Shown here in pieces: positions 38,901 through 51,377 of a DNA stretch of 64,000 bases; the stretch's first letter is position 1, and each line of letters opens with the position of its first letter. Position numbers and translations under genes: made by a program. Under the pieces are notes generated by a model. That model made no database searches. It was not told where the DNA came from and worked only from the letters and a program-made list of their open reading frames with translations. The DNA is from Brugia malayi (lineage: Eukaryota; Nematoda; Chromadorea; Rhabditida; Onchocercidae): NCBI RefSeq assembly GCF_000002995.4, contig NW_025062475.1:6700187-6764186 (forward strand), given 5' to 3'.

Positions 38901-41185
38901 GATTGGTTTGTTGGTAACTACAAATAAGAAATTTGCTTGAAATTTTTAGAAAGCAATTATATATATAAGGACTATGAAACTTCCTAATTTAAAGTACAAA
39001 TAATTACCTGCTTACAGTTATACCGTCTGTAGAACTAATGGACATTCCCTGATTAGAAGCTTCTTGTTTGACGTTACCTATAAGGTTGTAATGTACTAAA
39101 TATGTTCCAGGATTACTGACTCTTGCTGGCGCAATCACTGCTAGAGTGCTACCATTTTGACCTTCAAAAAAATAAAAGCAAAAAATTTTAGTAATATGCC
39201 TGGAAAATTCAGAAATTGCTGAGGGGGATAAAAAGATAAAAGAAAAAAGTTATCCTAATTTTTGAACTTCATGTTTCTTAAAATATATTCTCGTTTTGTT
39301 CATGGCTCATGCACTCGAAAATGAACAAACATTATAGATGAGGGTATGAAACACTAGTGGAAAATACAAACGAAAATTGTAAGAAGAATTTTGCTTAATT
39401 ATATAAATTATTAGTTGTCTAAAAAGTGAAGATTCCATGATGTCTTTACTGGTAAAGAAAAGGTGTATGGCAGTCGTACTGACAAATGATAATAAAAGCA
39501 AGTGTGAAGCATGCGATTCATTTGCCTAAGTGTTGCCAGTATTCCATTATTATTGCATCAAAAAATGATATTTCAGAATAACAGCAAGTCTACGCTGCAT
39601 TCTTGCGCTTGATGCTTTTGTAAGATGTAACGACGATACGAAACATCCAGAACACATTTTTTGAAGTTTGAAGATTTTTTAGAGAAAATTTATATGGATC
39701 TAAGAAAAAGACTGCTCTAAGAACTTTGCAATTACAGTCGTCATTGAGAGAAGGTGATATTTTTCTTATCTTGTTATATTAGCAAAAGAAGTTCGGACAC
39801 GAGGATTGTAGGCAACAAAAACAGCCCATATATCATACAAAAAACTTTGTGTATCAAAAGGAATAATTTAATTATATATCTTGAGCAGAAATTATATTTG
39901 TGTTTTCAACCTTCTTGTAAGCAGAAGAAATTCTATATCTTTGTAATGGTTTCTCTTTTCTGAACAGTCATGGCAGATTTATCGCTCTTAAGAGTGATTC
40001 CGAACCCCTCAAAGAAGTATGGAAAATATTTTTTTTACCTTGACTGTCGTTTGGTTGTTGTGAAGTGATATTCTGAATCTGCTGATGCTGCATACTTGAA
40101 CTTGCAAGTGCACTAAGAGATGTAGAGTGAACATTACTCGTCATATTCTAAAAAATGCATAAAGCATTCAACAAATGTGAAGAAAAGAAGATTCTTGCTC
40201 ACCTTTCCGTTAGACAAACATTTTCTGCTCCTTATTTAGAACAGTTCATTCCTCCGAGAATTCAGCATATACCCATTACTTTAGATAATTCGGCTTACAT
40301 CAACTAAAAATGGTTCAATCCATCGCATCATTTCGGTAAACTGTTGTGAAGAAAGTGATGTGTTCACATTAGCGACACTGCTTGATGTGGAACAGTTAGA
40401 ACCACCTGATGCATGACGTTCCCGACCGGTAATAAGAGAATCCTAAAATTTTAAAAATCGACAAAATATCGAAAAACTTTATGGGAAACCTGATATAAGC
40501 AAACGCAGTGTAAAAGACAATGAAAGAGAAGCTCTGTTTTTACTGCGTGACCTGATTATTTTCACCCGAATCAACATTTCGTCGCTTCCGCCGTTCACGT
40601 ACGTACCGATCACGTATTCTTTTCCACTGCATTTGTAACGCATGTGCGTCATCTGTTAAAAAGACTCAACAATCATATGACAGAGAAGCAAAGAACAAGC
40701 AGTTCAAATAGTTTAGGTCGATGACAAATTCATGGGAACATTGGAATATAGAGCGACAGCGAACCCAGAGTGATTAAGCATTGAAGTTTTGAATAAGAAA
40801 GGTAATGACACTGAATGTCATGGAATTTCATGTCTAGAGAAGTAAAAGGATAATTAATAAATGGCATTTATTGATTGTAACATAAAAAAGAAAAAACAGA
40901 ACAAACAAAAGAGGCAATACCTTTGAAACCAAGTTCAGCACGTAGCTTCTGCCACACTTGAATTCTGTATTGAGCGCTAGAATGTTTGTTCCCATAATGT
41001 TCATGACTGGGATTGTATAAACAGGGCTGTGCTTTCACAGCTTCAATCAAGCGACGAGTGAAGTCTTCATCCAAAACTGACGTTGAAATTAATGGTGTTT
41101 CACCGGTAGCAATGGCAGTACTTAGAGTAGTAGTGGTACCACCTGTATGCTGTCCAACGACCGACTGGATCTGAACCGTTGGCAT
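35925..41185 (-). CDS. MADF-BESS domain transcription factor, Q/S/T-rich
   Basis: MADF-BESS proteins bind DNA through the MADF domain and self-associate or recruit partners through BESS. Minus-strand exons from the first safe Met: 41185-40921, 40652-40552, 40442-40299, 40147-40039, 39161-39008, 38917-38784, 38314-38154, 37950-37779, 37649-37583, 37370-37153, 37074-36977, 36844-36742, 36555-36368, 36116-35925. They sum to 2106 nt (701 residues), all in phase. MADF spans residues 41-120: RRLIEAVKAQPCLY, a YGNKH loop, VWQKLRAELG, and a basic WKRIRDRYVRERRKRR end. About 500 disordered residues rich in Q, S, T and N follow, with a basic PQRRKRVA patch. The BESS motif is near 622-650 (FANSIANYLSRL, then KAVAKMNIQRILMDARFG). 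The MADF exon is open upstream to its acceptor at 41212, and an upstream exon (to 41441) joins in phase, so the true N-terminus may be longer. No C. elegans orthologue is assigned. Confidence 0.85.
36849..36869. repeat. Homopolymer A21 forming a T21 acceptor tract
   Basis: On the minus strand this is a run of 21 T followed by ACAG, the polypyrimidine tract of the acceptor for the MADF-BESS exon at 36844-36742. Confidence 0.9.
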
Positions 41186-41440
41186 ATGATCAATATTTTT
41201 TGATCGTTTTCCTAAAAAATTTTTCACTTAATAAATCGCGTGATTTCAATTATTTCTGAAACAGTATTAATTTAAAATTATGGAAAGTCATACATCAATG
41301 CCATTAGTATGCTCTAGATCGGTATACCCCAAGCGTGCGCAGTTTCCACGGAGAAGAAACCGAAAGGAAAAAAAAAAAACTTAATTACTGATTTCTAAAA
41401 GATGGCGAATGCGGAAAAGAAAGATTCCAAACAAACTTAC

Positions 41441-41534
41441 TTGGGAATCCAAAAACAATATGTTGCAGCGCGTGCCGTCCGGCACCAACCGGTTTGATAA
41501 CTTCCGGTATCACTGCTTAGGTGCAAAATGGCAG
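41441..41534 (-). other. Upstream exon of the MADF-BESS gene (5' UTR or N-terminal coding)
   Basis: A strong acceptor (TTTGTTGCAG) precedes 41534 on the minus strand, and a strong donor (CCCAA then gtaagt) follows 41441. Joined to the next exon it gives one open frame of about 24 codons (starting VIPEVIKPVG) that runs straight into the MADF exon. That frame has a stop but no ATG inside this exon. A second AG at 41513 would start the exon with TG, so an A from a further exon could complete a split ATG. Confidence 0.55.
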
Positions 41535-41541
41535 CTGCAAC

Positions 41542-42371
41542 AAAAAAAATTTCAACACTTACTCAGTTCTTTTTTGTTTCAAATTTTTGTATATTTACTA
41601 GTTAAGATGTATCATCGGGAAATTTTATTAGCTTATAAATGATGGGAACAACCCTGACCTGTCCGAGAAGTACGGATCAACAAGTAATAAAATTAACATT
41701 TGAAACGCTGATACACATTTGTCTGAAATTGAAGTAAATAATAAATAGTAATAAATAGTGATTATAAAAACATTGACAGCGAAGCTACCGACAACTACGA
41801 GTGTTAGATATTCAAGCGGCATATCCTTGCCAACTTTTTCCATCTAACTTAATACCTTACCAAGTGGATTGTGATGATCTGATGACGTGATTAGCGAACA
41901 CTGACGTGAGACTCCACAACATGGCAGCATGTTAGCTAATTAAACGCTACTTACATTTGAGTCGATGACTCACCTCCTGCCTCTAATTTGTACTTTACTG
42001 CAACCCACTGGTAATCTATCCACATCCGAACTGTATCATTTTCAAAATTTCATATTAACAAGGAGGGGAACACCGCTACGCGACACGCAACGCTTTGGGC
42101 GCTAATGCCGCACAACCAGGACCGCTAACGCTCCCAGGCGCCAAAAACCTAAAAGCGATGCGGATGCGATGCGGTGGTCACAGTAATGATCGTTCTAAGA
42201 CTTTCGTTCAACTGAAACAGCCTTTATCGTAAACATTAATTGGGAATTAAGGTAGTTAAGGTGGTGATGGTGTATTGCTTGTGTTAGGAAGTATTTTCAC
42301 TACTCTCCTTTATTCATATATTCGTTGAAGTCATAATTATTGGCGTAACTTATAGCCAGCAATAAGCTCAT
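41542..42371. promoter_or_regulatory. Divergent promoter region, CpG-richer than its surroundings
   Basis: The MADF-BESS gene leaves to the left and the SRR1-domain gene to the right. The part near 42060-42180 has many CG dinucleotides and GC-rich words (GCTACGCGACACGCAACG), unlike the AT-rich flanks, which suggests a shared core promoter. A possible acceptor for SRR1 trans-splicing is the TTATAG ending at 42355. No exon other than these gene ends was seen. Confidence 0.5.
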
Positions 42372-44122
42372 ATGGCATCTGAAACATGCAAAGGAGGTGC
42401 ATGTGGATCTGATGACGATGAACGGTTTGTCGTAGTGAGAAAGAGAGGGAGGAAAGGTTGGAGGCGACCTTGTGGAACAGACGGGAAGGTTGCAACGGCT
42501 ATTTGTGATCTGGGAAATCAGGTTTCAGTAGAGAAAATTGATACAGTCATGAAAAATGCGTGCAGCAACACCGAGCTGATCAACTACAGGTGAGTCAGGT
42601 TAATGTTTTCTTTTTTTTCCTTCCTATCTTACTTCCGTCGAAAAAAAGTGTAAGAAGCATGTCGGAGAAGATGAGAAAGTGTTAGCGTTATGCTACTGTT
42701 CCCTGACAGAGTAAGGGGAAATAAATGTAGGAATCGATAAATGAAGAGAAAGCTCTAGGTCTTGCTAGTCCTTTTTCATCTAACTTGAAGGCTGTAGATG
42801 CTGCTATATATTTAGAGAAGCAAGCACGGGTCAGGAAGTTTTAACTAGAAGTTGGATGATTCAGAATATGGGACGGGACAGTTGCCCCTTTGAAGCTGTA
42901 GAAATTGACTAGCTTCAGGTACATTGTAAAATCAGTGTTTGACATTCGTTTTGCATTTCAGCCGACAGGTTATTTCTTTACTTCTCAAATCCCTCTCCGG
43001 ACGTCAACTTTCAAGCATTTGGGCCCTTGGACTAGGTTCTTTCAGTCGCTGCTGTTATCCTGGTTGTGATCAGCTAGCGATGTTGCTAGAATTGCAACAT
43101 TATTTCGGGTGTGAAGTTTGCTTTCAAGAACCTTGCCTAACGGAAACTGAAAAGGTTCGTTAGTCCTTTTTCCAGCACTGATTTCTAATTCTTAGATTTT
43201 TCGTGAGTTACATAGAAAATCGATGGAGAAAATCAGTAGGTGCCGAGTTTGAAACAAAAACTTGTGATTGACTATAGTGTTTGTTCATTCCAGCAAATAT
43301 TTCGATCGGGAGTTCTGGAAATTATTAATTGCTTTTCACATTTCACCAGTCGTTACTACTTTTTGTCAATCTGCGTTTTGATTTTCTTTTCCTACACTTC
43401 GGTATTTTTCAATACATCCGAATAAGTTTTTTAATTTAAGAAAATTGGTTTTTCAGCGTTGGCTATGCAATCATGACATTTACGTATCCGAAACCAAAGA
43501 TTTATTAAAATGTCGGATATCTGATGATGATGACAACAACGAAAATGTCGTGCTATTCTACGCACCACACTGTGGTCATGCTATATATAACAGTGTAATT
43601 TATGCGCATAGGAAGAAATTAAAAAGGATTATTATTGCAGGTAAGCATTAGTTTTATTTGGTTGTCTTGTGTTCAATGAAATTCTTTATCCTTAAAATAA
43701 AGTTCCTTATCTTCCAGTTGAAGTAGCGCTTGAAATGTACAACGTTTTTTGCAAATGTAAAATCTTCTTTTTTAATTTATCCACCAATGATTTATTGCAT
43801 TTAAAAAGATTGATAATTAAATGAGTTTCCAGGTAACAATTTTCATTCGGTGAATCTTATGACGAAGCATTTGTCAAAATATGAGAAATCTATACAAAAT
43901 CCGGAAGAATACAATGTAATGGAAATTTCTGATTGCAATGAACTTCAAGCTCTCTCACTTTATAGTGAAGTGTGTTCATTATTAAAATTTCCCACTTTTA
44001 AACCAAATTTTGCTGTTTTCAACGACACAGCTTTACATTTTCTGTCACAGAATGCTCCACTGCCGGAAATTTCCGAAATAAGGCCAAAGTATCGACTGTT
44101 TCGGCACGAAATTGTAATTTGA
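42372..44122 (+). CDS. SRR1: SRR1-domain protein (SRR1-like)
   Basis: SRR1-domain proteins are conserved eukaryotic proteins linked to circadian timing in plants and to heme or transcription control elsewhere. Their biochemistry is poorly defined. Exons: 42372-42589, 42962-43154, 43457-43640, 43833-44122, summing to 885 nt (294 residues), phase kept. The charged N-terminus (residues 1-35) holds a DDDER acidic patch and a basic RKRGRKGWRR stretch. The SRR1 core shows the ALGLGSFS strand-turn (94-101) followed by the conserved QLAMLLEL helix, an LFYAPHCGHAIYN segment (170-182) that matches the family's MPHC motif region, and a GNNF start to the C-terminal part. A late PKYRLFRHE segment follows. 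Family length is similar. A poly(A) signal lies nine bases after the stop. Confidence 0.87.
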
Positions 44123-44130
44123 AATGTTCT

Positions 44131-44136
44131 AATAAA
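44131..44136 (+). terminator. Poly(A) signal AATAAA of SRR1-domain gene
   Basis: A canonical hexamer sits immediately after the stop codon at 44120-44122, so the 3' untranslated region would be very short. Confidence 0.6.
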
Positions 44137-47100
44137 AATCATGATAGAAGAAATAGATATGACATCAACGTTGCATATTATTTTGTTGCCTCCACTTTTC
44201 ATTACAATTTTGGTATAAATTAATTATTGACATTTATAGCGTGTTATTTTGTCATATGAAACAGTGAAGTAATGTCGTTCATTCTACTGCTTTTTATTGC
44301 TCTGACCACGAAACTGTAGCCATATTTTTCTAAAATCATGTTTCGGACAAGGGTTTACGTATCACATTATTTGTATTTTATAGAAATGATTTGGACCGCG
44401 ATATTTAAGTAAGCTGCCGCGAGTTGTTTTTATTAACCCTCCTCCTTTTTCTTCAATTAAGACTTAGTGAAATGATTTTAAGAAAATTAATTTGTCCATT
44501 CCAACCAGCAGTACATTCGTACCTTAATACAACATATGACTGCAATGTTCTGCTGTTCCATTGAGATCAGAGTCTTGCTTATCTTTCTTACCAACTAATT
44601 TCATGCTTTGGTTTAATTTTTGGTCTCAATCATTACTGAATGATAAACTAATCAGGATATTTTATATTAATCTCTTTACAAGTTGGAATTATAATTTCGT
44701 GTTTGCATAAAACATGCGGCATCTTACAAATAGTTTCTTAAAAGATTTATCAGATTGCATATCAGGAGCTGTAAAGTTTAGAAATGATTCCAACGGAGTG
44801 ATACACCTCCGATTAATGATCACGTATTTTGAATACAGCTACCATACGTTTTTTGCTATTCCAAATATCTTTACATTTTCTAGAAACTTAATAGCTTTGA
44901 GATTATGGTTACGAACTATTGGGTATATGTCGGTGGTTCCTTTAATTGTCACTTTTTAATTCCTCTTTCAATTTCAAGTAATCACAACTTTTCAAGCATC
45001 ATAAAAAAATTTAATAGAACTTTGGATTACCTTAGCATAGGAGTAGAAATAGTGTGTAAATTTGGTTAGCATCCGTAATATGTTGAAAGTATGAAGCATC
45101 TAAAAAATGAACAATTTCAATTGGAATAAAGTTGGAATTTATGTTTGAATTAAGACCAAAATAATGAAGTAAATTGAATGCACTGAAATTGCAGATGACC
45201 GTTGCACGTGTAATTGAATTCTTTAGCTTAAAACCAGCTGTGCTCAAAGCGAATATACTTGGCACTACTAAACGCTAGAAATGTAGCTTCGATTCAGAGC
45301 TGCTATTAGGGTAGTAGTAGAATGATAGTAATAGGAGAAAGAATGTAACAATAACAATGGTAATCAAAATGTCGCAACTGGTTTCAACTAGCAGGAGGAG
45401 TGGTAGCAATTTCAAATCCGTCAAATAAGGTGAGTCACAGCAGCAAACTGCCATCCATTATTCTGATTTTAGACAAATTTACGTGCATTTCTGGCGCATA
45501 AATTCTGAAAATAGACAGGAACTTGTCTGAATGACGGGAATGAAACTTTTGTTACTGTGTCTTTCTTGATTCATTTCATTTTTGCATTAAATTAATTCCA
45601 AGAAAAAACTGACCAGTTTAGAAAATCCGTTTGTTTAAAGCAAATAAATTTAGCAAAAATATCCAATCTTGCCTTTCGATCAGTCGGTCAATCCGCTTGA
45701 TCCTACGATCCCTACGCCCAAAGCAATATTTCTTCAGAGAAAAAACCAGATTTTGACGAAACAAGCCGTTCACATCCCCCCTACCGAGATGCCATCCTAT
45801 GCTTATTGTTAAATACTGACCAATCTAAATGAACAATCAGTTATGTTTTGTGTAGTTTGTGACTTTCTATTACTTTTTGGGGTTAATTTAAACCACCATT
45901 TTACAAAACGATTCATCCATATTCTTTATTTTGTTAGACCACTAAAACTTTAAAATATTTATTAATATCATCAAAATCAGGGTAATAACATCTTGTTGGC
46001 ATATAAATGTAGCTCAACAATGATACCTTGCTTTGTACCGGCTTCATTTCATGCTTATACGTTGATAATCGATTGCTTTTATGTGTCTTCACCTCTCTTT
46101 AAGGTCGAGAAGCGTACGTCGTAGTGTTTTCTTGAAACTATTACTAATCATTCCTATTTGCTCCATTATGCATCATCACCATCTAAAGTGAGCGTAAACG
46201 ACTGTAAAGGAATGAGCACTTGTTACAAAATTGTTGTTTTAGGAACGGATAAGTTATGAAGTCAATAAGTCACATGGTGAATATAAAAGAACAGTGATTT
46301 ATGCAGGTTATGTTAGGTTAAAAGTTAGATTTGCTATTGACGTTAATTAAGTACAGAGAAATACACTAAAACTAGTATGTATTATGTATTTGTAAGCTGG
46401 GAACAAATTCAAATTTTTGTTGGCTAAATTTATTTCAAGCAAGGCTCTTGAAAATAATCATTTTCATCGGTCATTATGAATAAATCAGATATTTCAGTTC
46501 ACTGTACTGGTCTCACTGGTATCGATCTCCCTATTTGAATTAAATTAAGTAAGATTTAAAAATTGGAAGTTTTGTAATATTTGCTACTAGACGGCATTTG
46601 CGTTCATTAGGCACAGTATTCCTTTTACTGAATTCGACAAAATGATTAAGGAAATTGGAGCAATATTACTTGCTCTAATCTATCATTAAGTTTATAGCTA
46701 TTCAATTTTATTTCCATGATGTATTATATATTTGTAGCTAGGAACGCGTTCAAAATGCGTTCATTTTATTCCTCTTAACAAAAAAAAGGACGAAAGTACA
46801 CTTCCAGTGAAAGCAGATGACTTCATCGCCAAGTAATGGTCAAAAATGAATTCTTGCAAGATAACTTGAATTTTATTCTCATTGCAAAACTACTCCCATA
46901 CTTTCTTACAAGCAAGGAACTTTTTTGTGATCTATTGACCTAAACATGTGCTTACGAATTTCAAAAATGCTTTCATTCTATTCCTCTTAACAATCAGTAT
47001 GCCTTCAATTTGCATTGCATTGCAGACAATGAAATGAACAAATAAACAAACAATAAAAAAAAACAAGAAAACACGTAAATACGTAAAAAAAGAGAAAATA

Positions 47101-50042
47101 CGTAAACAAGAGAACACATAATGGAGTTAACAATAACAACATGTAGTTAGATACCTCCTACAATTTGACGTATTTTCCAGTTTCTATTCGAAACAATGGA
47201 CAATCAATTCACAATCAAATGTTTAAAGAAGTGATTGAACCTTAAAATTTAAATAAATTTTGACATTTAATCCTCAAATATTTGCGAAATTATCGATTTA
47301 GTATTTTCCTTTTTTATATCAATCCCAGTAATTCAGTAAATTTACTGCTTTGAATTTGCTGAGACAAAAATTTGTCTTTTATTATTATTCGCTGTCTTTT
47401 GCTCAAATAACTTTCACTTAATTTTTTTTTCAATCAAATTTGGCTAAAGTGATCATTTCAACTTTCAAAAGTTGCTTTTTATTTTGCCGAATTCGCAAGA
47501 ACCATTGATTACAAAATTTCTTTAGTAGAAGCAATAAATTTCTTTCATATTTGCATTTTTTGAATGGATTTTGACAAAATTTTAAATGGTAAAGTCATAA
47601 ATTGTGATTGAAGTAGTTATTGAAACTAGCTTTTTGTTTTCGTTTAGGAAATCTGAATGCAATCAATCTTTTTTTTATGAAAGAATCTCTTAGATAATAC
47701 TAATTTTAATAATTGCTTACGATTCTAGAACAAAACTAAACATTTCACTTGCATCTTAAATTATATCATATTTTACTCTTAACCATCACTATCGTTGTAT
47801 GTTTATTCATTATAATTAATATAAAAAAAAGTGAAGAAAGGAGCTTGTTTTCCTTAATATTTACATAGATATTCCGTTTTTCTTTTTTATTACCACCCAA
47901 GAATAATCTTAAGTGATTTGGTCAGGAATAAATATAGGGGCTGGATCACCAGGGACAAGATGCATTTGTGATGTGCCAGCCTTTTTTCTTACTTGTTTGG
48001 ATTGAGATTCTTATAAAAATGATATCTTTATATAAGAAGTTATATTCAGAAAAAATTTGAAGGTAAAAATAAAATGAAACTGAATTTTTTTGGAAGAAAG
48101 AACACAGCAATAAAAACGATCGAAATGAGGTCACTTATCTTTTCCGTTTATTTTTTACATCGAATGTATTCCACTTAAAAATCAAAATTCGTTTAACATT
48201 TGGGTTGGTGAATTTCGTGTACTAATGAAATCGGCAAAAATCACTTCATCATTCATTGTTATCTTTCAAACATTGTTTTTTGTATATTTAAGGTCTTCAT
48301 AAACTTTATCGTTTATTATTCATTGAAGTAATTATTGATTTTGGAATGATCGCTCAGTTATATTTTTTAGTATCAATAAAAGTTTTACTGAAATGAAATA
48401 AGATTTTTCTGAAGTGCTCTTCCTTTTTGCCAACTTTTGAGACAATCTACCCCATAAATAAGGTAAGAAGAGTTCTAGTTCTTTCTAATATGTACAATGC
48501 TTTAGTTGTGATGATGAATTGCTAAATTTCTCGTTTGTGGAAAAATTTTACTTCTTTAAAATCCTTCAATTCATTCAAACTCTACCAAAATAGCCATATT
48601 TACTTCACCTATCATACGGTTTGTATATTTTTGTAAGTGTCATTTTATTTAGAATTTTAATATTTTTTAACAAAATTTTGATAATGGTTCATTTACATCG
48701 TAATATTGCAGCAACTATAATAATTTATGTAAAGTTAATATTTAAAAAATTATTCCGCTAGAAATGGAAAAAAAAACTGGAAAAAATTTAAGTTTGATAA
48801 ACTCGTCAAGATCTTTTGCTTTCTATTAGTAAATAAGAATATAAAAATTTTCGGTACATCTCAACTTGAAATATTGAATAAGTTTGTCAAATAATTATAA
48901 ACAATACTGTCGTATTGCATTTCTCACATATCTCACTGAATTTGAAAAACAGCAACAAAAATTTGAAATTACGACTTACATTGATTACAATGTTAGTGAG
49001 CGCAAATAGAACTGTTTAATCTACCACTGCAATTACTTTTCTGATGATCAAATTATGCCTTTCCTCGTCAATTACGCTTAATCATTAAGTAACTCACTAA
49101 ATACTTTATGGTTGAATTTTAGGAATTACAATTTTTTATGAGAGTTTTCTTGCAATTTTGCGTATTGTAAGTGAAATGAGGGATCAGTTCCTTCCAACAT
49201 TTGAATTAAACAAATTCTATTGCTTGCCTATTTCTTAATTAATATCAGTTTTATTCACATCCGTTTATCAGCAGCTAATCATCTATGCAACTATGCTTCC
49301 TTATAAAGTATTTGTACATTTATATTATCTGATATTGACGTCTTCTATAAAGGATACTAATTTCTGGTTGTTAATTATGGACGTTTTGTTTGCTGCAAAT
49401 TATGAAAGCATCATGCATGACGTGATATGTCAGATCACGGAATAAGGGTTAAATATTTGGTTTTCCTCAAACTTTTTGATGTGATAAATGAAGACAATGA
49501 GACTTGTTTGTTAAGCTTAAAATAGAAACAGCATTAACAGATAACTTTTCAATTCTTTGTTATAATAAAAAGAGAACGAGTCGCCTGTGATCATGCAAAT
49601 AATTAAAGAGAAAATAATAGCATGAAATAATTATGGCTATCTTTGTGAAAGCATTTTGCAACTTCATGAAGTTTGAAATGTTTCAAATTTGTTCAAATTT
49701 CATGGAGAGAAGTGATTAAAATGATTGAGACGCATTTTTTTTAAAATTATTTTTGTTTCCATTGAAATCGAAATGAATATGTGGGATAGTCTTTTTCAGA
49801 GTTCACATCTCGTGCTCTTAATATTTCCCTTAAAAGAAAATAAAAGTTATTACCACTTTCTTCTTTCATTTATAAGACTAGAAAATGAAAAAAAAAAAAG
49901 GATGTTCTTTGAAAAACTTAAAACAAGAAAGTGAAATCTTCATAAAAAGTAAATGATCACAAATACAGAAATGGTGTGAGTATCTCGTAAATGTCCGTAG
50001 TCAATTTATTGGTCAGTGTAGTACTGAAATACCTATTTTAGA
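44137..50042. other. Gene-free, very AT-rich stretch of about 5.9 kb
   Basis: No exon with matching splice sites was found on either strand. Short frames at 44714-44959, 45032-45265, 46932-47117 and 47946-48134 have AT-driven composition (F, I, K, N, L) with no domain. A small repeated word, ACGTAAA, recurs near 47070-47115. It is probably intergenic. An intron of an unseen gene cannot be excluded. Confidence 0.55.
50040..50041 (+). promoter_or_regulatory. Probable trans-splice acceptor of the GILT-like gene
   Basis: CTATTTTAG ends one base before the ATG at 50043. An acceptor this close to the start, with no upstream exon in sight, is typical of nematode spliced-leader addition. Confidence 0.5.
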
Positions 50043-51308
50043 ATGATATTAAAACTAATACTGTTAGTGTGGATGCTGTGCTGCTGCTTATGGTACCAGA
50101 CAATCCGATCGCAGCAAGTAAATGTGACAATATTCACAGAATCGAAGTGTAAATACTGTACAAAGTTGTTGCGTGAACAAATCTGGCCATTCTACGTGAA
50201 ACGACCTGGCATAATGAATATACAGGTGAAGTTGAAATCAAACTTCTTTAATTTACAAAAAGTCATTTCAAAAACATTTGTTTTGCTCATATTCTGGCTT
50301 AATAATCAGGTAAGACACTGTCAGAAAACAAAATATTTTCATGCAGAGTCTACCTGCCATTTTGGAGTTCAAATAAGTTTCTTCCAGATAATACCATTTG
50401 GCAAAGGTTATTGTGATCATTTTTCAAATCAAACATTTTATTGCCATTGTCAACATGAACAAGACGAATGTGATCTGAATAGGTTGCAAAATTGCGCCAT
50501 CGCTGTTAGTTTGCTCGTTTTTTTTTTTTTTTTTACCTTTATTATTAAAATGGAGGAATGAAATGAGTGGAAGAAAAAGAGAAATTAAGAAATTGTCATA
50601 CGACTGAATGGATAAACATAAACATTAAACAAAAAATAGTGATAATAATAATGCTATTCAGCGGTAAAATGTGAGGGAATGCTGAAGAGATTTTTCATTT
50701 AAGGCTAATTAAGATGAATTTCTGCAAACCTTGACTGAGTGATCGTTTTACATTAATAATTTTAATTGTTATTTATATGCTTAATCAGCAGTTTGTAATC
50801 TTGAATGTAAAATAAGTAATACTAACAATGTTGAAAGATTGTGAAAATTCAGTATTAATAGTTTTTAGTTCTTCCCTCGACGCTACTTAGGCCTGGTAAC
50901 ATGTGTTCAAGGCTTGCCCAATATTTATGAAGCATTTTCGCGATGTTTGACGGGCCTTACTGAATATACTCGATATCGATTAATTGAATGTGCCACAACA
51001 CAAACTGGAGAAGTCTTGAATTACTACTCCATGCTAAATACCCATCAAGCAGGTTAAATGCAGTTCCATGCTAAATACAATTGATAATTGTCAGTTATCT
51101 CCTAAGAAAAAAAAAGTTCCAACGCTCAATAGGAATTTGTAAACAGTCAAGGAAAACAAATGTGTGAAAAAAACTGCAATTATACAAATTTATAGCTGTA
51201 TCATTTATAGGAATTAAATTATGGCCAGCAATGTTTGTGAACGGTGAATATTTCGAGCGCAATTATCCTTGCGAAATTGAAATATGCAGGCACACAACAT
51301 GGTGCTAG
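50043..51308 (+). CDS. Secreted GILT-like thiol reductase
   Basis: GILT enzymes reduce protein disulfides at low pH in lysosomes or after secretion. Exons: 50043-50225, 50388-50504, 50869-51052, 51211-51308, summing to 582 nt (193 residues), phase kept. Residues 1-23 are a clear signal peptide (hydrophobic core LILLVWMLCCCLW). The thioredoxin-like fold follows with VNVTIFTESKC and the redox motif CKYC (C36, C39). The family signature CQHGxxEC is present as CQHEQDEC (C82-C89), so its Gly is Glu. Typical later elements are CVQG, the IECATTQTGE helix, and a PAMFVNGEYFE strand that matches the conserved P-W-V-NG segment. Sequons at N27 and N75 fit secretion. The C-terminal tail is short and Cys-containing (CEIEICRHTTWC). 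It is shorter than mammalian GILT and lacks the long propeptides. The exon 2 donor is followed within 16 bases by a T run. Confidence 0.88.
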
Positions 51309-51371
51309 CAATAAATCAACAAAAGCATGTTTATCAAAAAATCTGGATGTCAAGTCGTTTCATGCTGCACC

Positions 51372-51377
51372 AATAAA
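51372..51377 (+). terminator. Poly(A) signal AATAAA of GILT-like gene
   Basis: The hexamer lies 63 bases after the stop codon of the GILT-like gene, a normal nematode 3' UTR length. Confidence 0.6.

Noticed and set aside
43960..44202. Minus-strand 80-codon frame opposite the SRR1 gene
   Set aside because: It is the antisense shadow of the last SRR1-domain exon.
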